Source: RBG-16-64-13 sp963718375 (GTDB lineage: Bacteria; Actinomycetota; Thermoleophilia; RBG-16-64-13). Taken from it: a stretch of DNA of 64,000 bases. Location: NCBI GenBank assembly GCA_963718375.1, contig CAVQZD010000005.1:124001-188000 (forward strand), in the 5' to 3' direction. Under the pieces are notes generated by a model. It did not search any database, was not told the origin of the DNA, and was given only the letters and a program-made list of their open reading frames with translations. Both the position numbers and the translations under genes were made by a program. Shown here one piece after another: positions 35,954 to 42,430 of this stretch (the first letter of the stretch is position 1; each line of letters opens with the position of its first letter).

Positions 35954-36433
35954 ATGGACAGCATGAATGACATACCAAGAGACCCCCAGGGCTATTGCTT
36001 GGCGGAGCTCATGTTGGTGCTCAGCCTTCTCGGCATCTTCCTCACGCTTGGGATGCTGCAGTTCTCAGGGGGGCTCAGCAGGCAACAGGCCCGCTGTGCC
36101 GCTCAGTCGAGCCAAGCTGCGCTGGCCTGGGCTCAGACCAGTGCCCTCTGGCGGGGTGGGACGTACCAGGTTCTGCTGGAGGGCGAAGACCTGACGGTCA
36201 CCGGCCTCGCCGATGATGGCGATGCGGCCTCAGAGGTTTCGACTCCGGCGTGCGAAGTGAGCTCTAACGTCGTCCGGTGGAACACCAGCCAGGGCATCCG
36301 TCTCCGCTTTCTCGACCCGTTCGGTGCGCCCGATTCCGGGGGGTCGCTCTACTTCGGTTCACACACGCCCGACTACCGGGTGACTGTACGCCCCGAGAGT
36401 GGCCTGAGCGTCCGCAGCGTGATGCCACGATGA
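35954..36433 (+). CDS. Pseudopilin-like minor subunit (GspH/FimT type)
   Basis: A 159-residue prepilin-like protein. The putative peptidase site is G|YCLAE, with Tyr rather than Phe at +1 and Glu at +5, then helix LMLVLSLLGIFLTLGMLQF. The rest is GspH-like beta structure. TAGTCT at 35941-35946 is a possible -10 that places transcription start at or next to the ATG, and no ribosome site is seen, so the mRNA may be leaderless. It overlaps the next gene as ATGA. Confidence 0.75.
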   Translation: MDSMNDIPRDPQGYCLAELMLVLSLLGIFLTLGMLQFSGGLSRQQARCAAQSSQAALAWAQTSALWRGGTYQVLLEGEDLTVTGLADDGDAASEVSTPACEVSSNVVRWNTSQGIRLRFLDPFGAPDSGGSLYFGSHTPDYRVTVRPESGLSVRSVMPR

Positions 36434-37176
36434 CTTGCAGCCGGACTCCTCCAAAGAGTGACGACGTGTGGGGTCGAGGCTTTGTTCTCATCGAGGTATT
36501 GGCTGCGATATTCATCCTGGGGTTGCTGGTCGTGTCACTCGGGACTGCTGTGCAGAGGGCGTGCGCCAGCGCGATTAGGCTAAGGGATGAAGCTGCACTG
36601 CTGTCATCGGCGACCAGGGAGAGCGCACACGGCGAGGCATGGGAGTGGGGCTCGATCGTCGACCGGATGGCATGGAGTCCTGGGCCGCAGCTGATTGTCA
36701 CCGTGGCAGGGGGCGAGAGGGGCGAGGGGGCGGTCGGTATTTGGGCGGACGGCTGGCTCTTAGGTGAATGGCCGGCGCCTGAAGAAGGCACGCTGACATT
36801 AGGTCCCGTTGAATGGGGAGGTATCGTCGGCCAAGAGCTTGTCGTTCGTCTGCGGAGCGGAGATGGCCCGTGGGGACCACCATGCCGCACAGTGGTGCCG
36901 GACCAGTATGGCAACGTCGGGGTAGTGGTTGCGTCAGTAGCGGACTCCGCCGTAGTGAACGCTGGGTTGGAGGACGCAGTCGCTGTGAGTCATGTTCGCT
37001 ATTCGGGTGCCTTTAGTCTGCGATCCTCTTACCCTGGGCAAGTGATGGCGGAGGCCATCGATGGCATGGTCGCGGTGTTGGGAGTCAGTACGAGGGGCCT
37101 GCGTGATCTGGTGTGCGGTGACTCGGTGCAGAGCTGGCTGGCCTCGGAACACAGGCGGCTGGATGTCTATTGGTAA
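36430..37176 (+). CDS. Prepilin-like minor subunit (GspI/PilV type)
   Basis: A 248-residue product starting at an ATG that overlaps the preceding stop (ATGA). The prepilin site is G|FVLIE, then VLAAIFILGLLVVSLGTAV. The long globular part has no motif I can name. The frame is open further 5' inside the previous gene, but the start at 36430 puts the cleavage site at residue 17, as expected. Order and type match minor-pilin operons that prime pilus assembly. Confidence 0.75.
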   Translation: MTCSRTPPKSDDVWGRGFVLIEVLAAIFILGLLVVSLGTAVQRACASAIRLRDEAALLSSATRESAHGEAWEWGSIVDRMAWSPGPQLIVTVAGGERGEGAVGIWADGWLLGEWPAPEEGTLTLGPVEWGGIVGQELVVRLRSGDGPWGPPCRTVVPDQYGNVGVVVASVADSAVVNAGLEDAVAVSHVRYSGAFSLRSSYPGQVMAEAIDGMVAVLGVSTRGLRDLVCGDSVQSWLASEHRRLDVYW

Positions 37177-37777
37177 GAACCGTTGTGTGAGCCTGAAAGG
37201 TTCTGAGGCTTTCACGGCGCTCGAGCTGCTCCTGGGGGTGGTTCTCACCGTGCTACTGGCCTTGGGAAGTGCCCCGCTGGTCTTCTCCATCCAGCAGAGC
37301 GGATCGCGGGAGGCCGACCGCACGGTGAGGGTGGAGCAGGCAAGAGTGGCGATAGCCCGATTCGAGAAGGACCTGCGGACGGCGACGGCTGTTGGATGTC
37401 CGTTCGCGGTGAGCACGCCGATGCTGCACGCCACTTCGAGAGAGGTGGTCTTCCTGGGGCAGAGGGATGGCGTGGAGGGTTTGACCATCTTCGAGTGGGA
37501 ACTCGTCGGTTCCTCGCTCATGCGGCGCTGGGGCCGGTGTCCGTCGGAGAGACCCACCTCCTTTGCTCACTCACTCTACGTTGACAGTAAGACCATGCTT
37601 GAAGGGCTTGCCGCCGACGCGTCGTTGGCGTACTTCGGTGAGGGAGTGAAGGTCGAGGCGCCTGTGGCTGACGCCGACCTCTGTCGAGTGTCCGAGGTGA
37701 CGTTGTCGGGAGAAGGCAGAGACGAGTCGGGGTCGTGGTCGAGGTACGTGGAGAGCTACGCACGAGTGGGTCGGTGA
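37163..37777 (+). CDS. Prepilin-like minor subunit (GspJ/PilW type)
   Basis: A 204-residue product whose start overlaps the previous gene by 14 bp. The leader ends in KGSEA|FTALE: the residue before the cut is Ala instead of the usual Gly, and the Glu at +5 is kept, followed by LLLGVVLTVLLALGSAPLVF. A GTG at 37187 is an alternative start with a very short leader. The segment RVEQARVAIARFEKDLRTA resembles the alpha region of PilW-like proteins. Confidence 0.7.
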   Translation: MSIGKNRCVSLKGSEAFTALELLLGVVLTVLLALGSAPLVFSIQQSGSREADRTVRVEQARVAIARFEKDLRTATAVGCPFAVSTPMLHATSREVVFLGQRDGVEGLTIFEWELVGSSLMRRWGRCPSERPTSFAHSLYVDSKTMLEGLAADASLAYFGEGVKVEAPVADADLCRVSEVTLSGEGRDESGSWSRYVESYARVGR

Positions 37778-38760
37778 TGGCGCCCAGGCACAAGCGCTGG
37801 GACTCTCGTTCCCACGGGCTTTGGGACACGGGCTCGGCGATCCTGTTTGCGCTGTTCGCGTGCATGGTCGCGGCTCTGTGTGTCCACGTCCTGACGGCCA
37901 CCGTGATGTGCGCGCGGAATGGGCTGGCGGATGAGATGAAGGGGCGTGGATTGCTGGCCGCCACCGACGCGTGCTTGGCGGGGCTGAGAAGCAAGGCAGC
38001 CGTTGCCTGGGCGGGTACGCCTTGGGAACCGCTGGAGTCGGGTGGTGCCCTGGTCTCCGGGAGCTTGATTGACGAGGGGGAGTCATTCGGCTGGACCCTA
38101 TCTGCACAGGTCAGGGAGATCCCATCGGCTCTGCTGGGGGTAACGTCTGCCACTGTGGAGCATGGGAGAGACGGCCTTGAGCTGCCTCGCGCGGCTGTCG
38201 TGACCTCCTGCGTGCGCTCGAGCGCCTCGCGCACGGAGGCGTGGCTGCTGAGGGACGATGAGACGACCGAGACGGTGCCCGTAGGCGCGAAGGCCTACGT
38301 GGGGGGTGTCGAAGGTGCCAGCGTCATCGGGGCAGATTGCGTCGTGGAGTCTTTGGACCACGAGTGGCGGTTGGACGACGGATGGCGTGCCCTGCTCAAA
38401 TTGGAGATGCCTCAAGGCTCCCGGGTCTACGTGACCGAGGGCTCCCCCGGTGAGTCTCTTCACCTTTCTGGACCGAGGGACCCGTCGGCGCCGGACAGAC
38501 CGGTGTTGATAGTAGTCACGGGCGGCGCGGCGCTTGATCTGCGGGGTCTCGGCGAGCTGTGGGGGGTCGTTGTTGTAGATGAGGGCTCGCTGTCTCTCGA
38601 GGGGACCGTTGTCCATGGGGCCGTGTACGCGACAGAGTGCGTTGACGTTGGCGAGTCGGGCCAGGTGGTGTTCGATGAGAGCGTGTGGCAGTGGGCGCGC
38701 GATGCCTCGCTGGTCAGGGTGCGTCTCGTGCCCGGTTCTCGCCAGGAAGGCACCGAGTAG
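37777..38760 (+). CDS. PilX-like pilus-associated protein
   Basis: A 327-residue protein with an N-terminal membrane helix GSAILFALFACMVAALCVHV that resembles the PilX N-terminal domain (usually GSALLVALLxLLV). It lacks a G|FxxxE prepilin site. The large remainder is beta-rich and Ser/Gly-rich with no motif I recognise; a stretch near the end (LDLRGLGELWGVVVVDEGS) looks like a short beta-helix of the kind seen in bactofilin-like or filamentous proteins. The ATG shares its A with the preceding TGA. Confidence 0.65.
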   Translation: MAPRHKRWDSRSHGLWDTGSAILFALFACMVAALCVHVLTATVMCARNGLADEMKGRGLLAATDACLAGLRSKAAVAWAGTPWEPLESGGALVSGSLIDEGESFGWTLSAQVREIPSALLGVTSATVEHGRDGLELPRAAVVTSCVRSSASRTEAWLLRDDETTETVPVGAKAYVGGVEGASVIGADCVVESLDHEWRLDDGWRALLKLEMPQGSRVYVTEGSPGESLHLSGPRDPSAPDRPVLIVVTGGAALDLRGLGELWGVVVVDEGSLSLEGTVVHGAVYATECVDVGESGQVVFDESVWQWARDASLVRVRLVPGSRQEGTE

Positions 38761-38771
38761 CGCTCCACGGG

Positions 38772-38786
38772 TATACTCGAGAGTAT
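38772..38786 (+). promoter_or_regulatory. Inverted repeat overlapping a possible -10 box
   Basis: ATACTC and GAGTAT (38773-38778 and 38781-38786) form a 14-bp inverted repeat centred on GA. TATACT at 38772-38777 resembles a -10 box, although no -35 or extended TG is present. Such an overlap would suit a repressor operator for the cysteine-rich gene downstream. The support is the repeat alone. Confidence 0.35.
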
Positions 38787-38816
38787 GAAGATCAGGGGCA
38801 CATGCTGGAGGCAGGG

Positions 38817-39218
38817 GTGAGGTACGGCGGGTGCGGACCGCGTGTTGCCCTGGAGTGTCATCAGTGCCGGGTGATCTGTGAACGCGTGGTCTCTCCTTGG
38901 CGTTGCTTGAAGAGTCGTCAGACGTGCGTCTATGCCTTCGAGGAGGACGGAAGCACCTATTTCGGTTGCGTTCACAAGGTGTTCTCTCCGGAGTTCGACC
39001 TGGACGCGTTCGGCGGAGAGTCCCAACTGGGTGTATGGAGGAGTGACCCATATGGCCCGGTGCGGGTTACGAGGCCACCGCGCCCGCACTGTCCGGTGAG
39101 CGTTGAAAGGGCGTATTGCCATGAATCAGCGCGCGAGACCTGTGTGAATAGTGGGTTCTTGCGAGAGGTCTTCAGGGTGGTCTCCGGACCATCGCCTGAG
39201 GGTCGTCTGGGCAATTGA
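38817..39218 (+). CDS. Cysteine-rich protein of unknown function
   Basis: A 133-residue protein from GTG 38817 with GGAGG 5 nt upstream; an ATG at 38802 is the alternative. It has ten cysteines (C6, C14, C17, C21, C30, C37, C51, C92, C101, C109), including CHQCRVIC, which suggests several metal sites. No signal peptide or membrane helix is seen. I do not recognise a family. It follows the pilus genes and precedes rnz with 12 bp between, but an own promoter is possible, so neither neighbour can be assumed to be its partner. Confidence 0.7.
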   Translation: MRYGGCGPRVALECHQCRVICERVVSPWRCLKSRQTCVYAFEEDGSTYFGCVHKVFSPEFDLDAFGGESQLGVWRSDPYGPVRVTRPPRPHCPVSVERAYCHESARETCVNSGFLREVFRVVSGPSPEGRLGN

Positions 39219-39230
39219 GCCGGGCCTAGA

Positions 39231-40166
39231 GTGGATCTCAGACTCATATTCTTGGGTACCGCAGGCGCTACCCCCACGATAGAGAGAGGCTCGCCAGGCA
39301 TGCTCTTGGTCAGGGGCGGGGAGCGCATCCTCTTTGACTGCGGCGAGGGGACACAGCGACAGCTGATGCGGTCTGTCGGATTGGCTCATGTCACCATGAT
39401 CCTGCTCTCTCACATGCACGGTGATCACTATCTGGGTCTGCCGGGGCTCCTCAAGACCTACAGCCTGCTTGGCCGGGAGGAGCCACTTCTGTTGCTGGGC
39501 CCGAGCGGTCTCTACGAGACGATGCGGGATGCAGAGAGACTGGTGGGGAAGCCCCGGTTTCCGTTCATGGTGGAGGAGGTCAAGGCAGGTAGCCTCATCG
39601 AAGGTGCGGGGTATGTGCTGAGGACCGCGCCCACTGAGCATGGTCTTCCGGGTCTGGCCTGGTGCCTCGAAGAAGAGGAGAGGCCTGGGTGCTTCCACCC
39701 GGAAAAGGCCGTCGCGCTGGGGGTCTCGCCCGGGCCCGATTTCGGACGATTGCAGCGAGGCGAGCTTGTCAACGGCTCCGAAGGCAAAGAAGTGAAGACT
39801 GAGGATGTGATGGACCCTCCGCGCCGGGGACGCAAGATCGTGGTCACTGGCGACACGCGACCGACCGCGGCGATAACGGAGCTGGCTCATGAGGCTTCTG
39901 TCCTAGTGCATGACTCCACGTTTGGGTTGTCGGAGGTGGACCGCGCGCTGGAGACCGGGCACTCGACGGCTCGCGAGGCGGCCGAGGTCGCCAAGGCGGC
40001 CGAGGTCAGCACCCTCGTGCTCACGCATGTCAGCTCCAGACACAACTGGAGAGAACTTCGAGACGAAGCCCGAGCCGTGTTTGCGAACAGCATCTTACCC
40101 AGGGATCTGGACGCACTGGTCGTTCCTTACCCCGAGAAGGGTGAGCCGAGGGTGGAGCGGGTATAA
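39231..40166 (+). CDS. rnz: Ribonuclease Z (tRNA 3'-endonuclease)
   Basis: Trims tRNA precursors lacking an encoded CCA. Metallo-beta-lactamase fold: LIFLGTAGATPTIERG at the N-terminus, the metal motif LLSHMHGDHYLGLPGLL near residue 62, VVTGDTRPT and HDSTFG, then VLTHVSSRH. The 311-residue length and the long exosite region fit RNase Z rather than a generic hydrolase. GTG start without a clear ribosome site. A tRNA gene without encoded CCA lies directly downstream, an apt substrate. Confidence 0.92.
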   Translation: MDLRLIFLGTAGATPTIERGSPGMLLVRGGERILFDCGEGTQRQLMRSVGLAHVTMILLSHMHGDHYLGLPGLLKTYSLLGREEPLLLLGPSGLYETMRDAERLVGKPRFPFMVEEVKAGSLIEGAGYVLRTAPTEHGLPGLAWCLEEEERPGCFHPEKAVALGVSPGPDFGRLQRGELVNGSEGKEVKTEDVMDPPRRGRKIVVTGDTRPTAAITELAHEASVLVHDSTFGLSEVDRALETGHSTAREAAEVAKAAEVSTLVLTHVSSRHNWRELRDEARAVFANSILPRDLDALVVPYPEKGEPRVERV

Positions 40167-40167
40167 T
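40162..40167 (+). promoter_or_regulatory. -10 box upstream of tRNA-Arg
   Basis: A perfect TATAAT overlapping the rnz stop codon, 51 bp before the tRNA. No convincing -35 is seen. It would start a short tRNA precursor near 40174. Confidence 0.45.
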
Positions 40168-40218
40168 GGGCCTTCGCCGGGGGCACGTTGGGCAGGTCAG
40201 AGGGCACCGGCGTCAAGC

Positions 40219-40291
40219 GCCCACGTAGCTCAGGGGATAGAGCACTGGCCTCCGGAGCCAGGTGCCGCAGGTTCGAATCCTGCCGTGGGCA
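40219..40291 (+). tRNA. tRNA-Arg, anticodon CCG
   Basis: Full cloverleaf: acceptor stem GCCCACG (40219-40225) with CGTGGGC (40284-40290), D stem GCTC/GAGC, anticodon stem CTGGC/GCCAG around loop CTCCGGA giving anticodon CCG, and T arm GCAGG-TTCGAAT-CCTGC. The discriminator is A at 40291. CCA is not encoded, as the next bases are TGG. It reads CGG, a frequent arginine codon in this GC-rich genome. The opposite strand is read as the 3' end of lipB. Confidence 0.97.
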
Positions 40292-41042
40292 TGGCCCGGG
40301 TGCTCGGCGGTCGGTCGCCGGGGGAGTCCAGGGTACTTAGTTGCCTCGCTGCTGTGCTCGCGAGAGAGACGTGTCGAGAGACAGCCACGCCGAAGACCAT
40401 TTCGAACGCTTCGATATATCTCTTCTTCATGTCTTCCATAGGATGGGTGCGGCCGGTAGCTCGCTCCACACTTGTCTGCTGCAATGCCGGTTCTCCGCAG
40501 GAAACCACCAAGTCAAACAGCGTCAGATCGACGTTGACGTTCAGCGCGCTGCCATGACTCGCGACCCCGTGTTCGCACTTCAGCCCTACAGAAGCGACCT
40601 TGAGGCCGTCGAGGTAGAGCCCGGGGCGGCCGGGTGATCGCCGACCTTCGAGTCCCACCCCCGCTAGTACGAGGATCAGGACCTCTTCTAGGCTTTGGAC
40701 AAAGGCACGTAAGTCTCTCCCGGGGATTCGCACGATGGGGTAGGCCACAAGTTGTCCGGGTGCGTGTACCGTACTTTGGCCTCCTCGTTCGGAGCGGGCT
40801 ACCGCGACGCCTAGGCGCTCGACTCTTGCTGGGTCCAGTACGTCGGTCGCGGGCGCGTGCGCACCTAGGCTGATGACCGGTTCGTGTTCCAGGAGGAGCA
40901 GTGCGCCGGAATGCGTGTCTGCCGCCACGCTGCGCCGCAGCTCCGCCTGGAGGATCTGGACCTCGGCATACGGCGCCACGCCGAGGTCGTAGGCCGGCAG
41001 GAGGCCTGAAACCGAGCGGGAGATGTCAGAGTTGGTCGCCAT
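40230..41042 (-). CDS. lipB: Octanoyltransferase LipB, with C-terminal extension antisense to tRNA-Arg
   Basis: Transfers octanoate from acyl carrier protein to lipoyl domains. Motifs: RGGQSTVHAPGQLVAYPIV (residues 87-105, canonical HGPGQ here HAPGQ), the active-site lysine K148 in GLKVASVGLK, SHGSALNVNVD and the nucleophile C182 in VVSCGEP. The conserved part ends near residue 220; about 50 more residues follow, the last 20 being encoded opposite the tRNA gene (SGGQCSIP end). The stop codon lies within the tRNA. lipA is not nearby. It appears to be leaderless. Confidence 0.9.
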   Translation of the reverse strand: MATNSDISRSVSGLLPAYDLGVAPYAEVQILQAELRRSVAADTHSGALLLLEHEPVISLGAHAPATDVLDPARVERLGVAVARSERGGQSTVHAPGQLVAYPIVRIPGRDLRAFVQSLEEVLILVLAGVGLEGRRSPGRPGLYLDGLKVASVGLKCEHGVASHGSALNVNVDLTLFDLVVSCGEPALQQTSVERATGRTHPMEDMKKRYIEAFEMVFGVAVSRHVSLASTAARQLSTLDSPGDRPPSTRAMPTAGFEPAAPGSGGQCSIP

Positions 41043-41046
41043 GGCT

Positions 41047-41076
41047 ACAATAGAGTAGCAGCGTGTGACCCGTCAA
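41047..41076 (-). promoter_or_regulatory. Promoter of lipB
   Basis: On the minus strand TTGACG (41076-41071), an 18-nt spacer and TATTGT (41052-41047). The -10 ends only 4 nt before the ATG, so transcription would start at or just inside the initiation codon. No ribosome site lies in between, which fits a leaderless mRNA. Confidence 0.55.
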
Positions 41077-41098
41077 CGATTGTCCCAAAGGAAGGCCC

Positions 41099-41338
41099 AT
41101 GAGAGAGAACACCGATCCGCTTTGGGATGTCGTGGGCGAGAGAGTCAGGTTGCAGGGGCACGAGGACGTCACGCTGTTCACGTGCCCGAAGTGTCTCGTG
41201 GAGGTCGAGCTCCCCAGGGACGCGGAAGTTGGGAGTCGCTTTCGCTGCGGTCTGTGCGGTACCTTTTGCGAGGTGGCGCGCTCAGGCCTAGTATCTGATG
41301 ATGGGGCGCCCCAGACCGTCGCGCGTCTCGCCGAGTGA
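41099..41338 (+). CDS. Small zinc-ribbon protein of unknown function
   Basis: A 79-residue protein with two CXXC knuckles, FTCPKC (near residue 29) and FRCGLCG (near residue 49), separated by VEVELPRDAEVGSR: a rubredoxin-like zinc ribbon. AAGGAAGG lies just upstream of the ATG. No other domain is seen. It is transcribed toward the next gene, and their 3' ends overlap by 51 bp on opposite strands. Confidence 0.7.
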   Translation: MRENTDPLWDVVGERVRLQGHEDVTLFTCPKCLVEVELPRDAEVGSRFRCGLCGTFCEVARSGLVSDDGAPQTVARLAE

Positions 41339-42385
41339 GGTGGTGAGTTCGTAGGGGGCCGACACCGAAGTGGGATCGCCGTCCGAGATGTAGAGCAGCC
41401 CATCGCGCTTCTTGAGTTCGTCGATAGCCACGGCAAGGTTGTCGCCGGCGGATGTGATACGCGGGATGTGCATCGGGTCGAAGAGAGTGGAGTAGGGCGA
41501 TGGACACACGGTATTGTCCAAGCCTGCCGCCGCTGTGTACTCGTAAGTGTAATCCTCCCAGGTCCCGGTCGAGAGGAGGCTCGGGAACTTGGGGAACTTC
41601 CCGCTGGGTACGGCAAGGCTCGAGACCGGATAGGCGTTGCCTATGAGCTCTCTCAGCGCTTTTTGCGACTGGGCGAGTTCGCTCCGTATCGAATCTTGAG
41701 TGGCAGAGGAGAGGTCCAGACCGGTTTGGGTGTTGCTGCCTACCTCGTAGCCCCAGCCCACGAGATTGAGGAGCTTCTCCTCTCTTCGCTCCGGTTGGCC
41801 GAAGACTTCGTTCTCGTTCGGCACCACGTCCAGTAGACAGAAGAAGGTCGCTCGAGGCTGCCAATAGCCGTTCTCGACTAGAGACTGCAATATCCCCACG
41901 GCACAGTTGGGGTCGATGGTGTCGTCGTCCAGGATCCGATATTGACCGGGGCTTGAGCCGTCGAATGTCACGGCCACAGGGGACTTGCCCGCGGGGATAT
42001 CGATGTCGCCTGTCACGAGGTCGGCGAGGTTGACGGGGTAGAAGCCCTCGCGATCGAGGAGCGCCAGATCGTCGCGCAGTTCGTCAGGGGTCCGAGTGGT
42101 AACGTCAGACTTGTCCGCGCTGATCTTGTTGTATACGACCACCAACACGAAGCCCATCTCGTTGGCACCGATCAGCTTTGCACGCTCCGGGGTCATTGCC
42201 TGGCCGGCGAACGCATCGGACGGTTGCGTCGTCTCAGTCTGTTGAGGGTCTGCAACGGGATTGACGGCCACCTCCAGGGTGCCGTCGCCGCGGCCGCCGC
42301 CGAAGGCAAGGCCGGCGAGCAATCCTGCAAAAGCCCCTGTAAATAGGCAGAGAAGGAGAAAACGGAGGACCCGCTGGCGTCTCAT
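41288..42385 (-). CDS. Polysaccharide-deacetylase-fold protein lacking the metal ligands
   Basis: A 365-residue secreted or membrane-anchored protein: N-terminal hydrophobic segment VLRFLLLCLFTGAFAGLLAG, then a NodB-like domain. Motif 1 reads VTFDGSSPGQ (residues 139-148), keeping the catalytic-base Asp but not the second Asp of TFDD. Motif 2 reads GYEVGSNTQTGLDL (212-225), where both His of the usual HEIGSHTxxH are lost. The three metal ligands are therefore missing, so hydrolysis is unlikely and a binding or scaffolding role is possible. It diverges from the DUF4015 gene. Confidence 0.75.
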   Translation of the reverse strand: MRRQRVLRFLLLCLFTGAFAGLLAGLAFGGGRGDGTLEVAVNPVADPQQTETTQPSDAFAGQAMTPERAKLIGANEMGFVLVVVYNKISADKSDVTTRTPDELRDDLALLDREGFYPVNLADLVTGDIDIPAGKSPVAVTFDGSSPGQYRILDDDTIDPNCAVGILQSLVENGYWQPRATFFCLLDVVPNENEVFGQPERREEKLLNLVGWGYEVGSNTQTGLDLSSATQDSIRSELAQSQKALRELIGNAYPVSSLAVPSGKFPKFPSLLSTGTWEDYTYEYTAAAGLDNTVCPSPYSTLFDPMHIPRITSAGDNLAVAIDELKKRDGLLYISDGDPTSVSAPYELTTSLGETRDGLGRPIIRY

Positions 42386-42394
42386 GATTGGCAG

Positions 42395-42403
42395 AGTCTA
42401 ACA
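42395..42403 (-). promoter_or_regulatory. Extended -10 promoter of the deacetylase-like gene
   Basis: Minus strand TGtTAGACT, ending 9 nt before the ATG at 42385. Transcription would begin within about 3 nt of the start codon and there is no ribosome site, so the mRNA is probably leaderless. Confidence 0.45.
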
Positions 42404-42411
42404 GATGTTCC

Positions 42412-42420
42412 TGGTAAACT
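42412..42420 (+). promoter_or_regulatory. Extended -10 promoter of the DUF4015 gene
   Basis: Plus strand TGgTAAACT with the ATG at 42431, only 10 nt after the -10. This leaves a leader of about 4 nt and no ribosome site. It lies back to back with the minus-strand promoter in a 45-bp gap. Confidence 0.5.
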
Positions 42421-42430
42421 ATCCCGCGCC

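Noticed and set aside
40305..40320. Terminator after the tRNA gene
   Set aside because: CGGCG and CGCCG can pair but there is no T-run on either strand and the stem is only 5 bp; it lies in lipB coding sequence.
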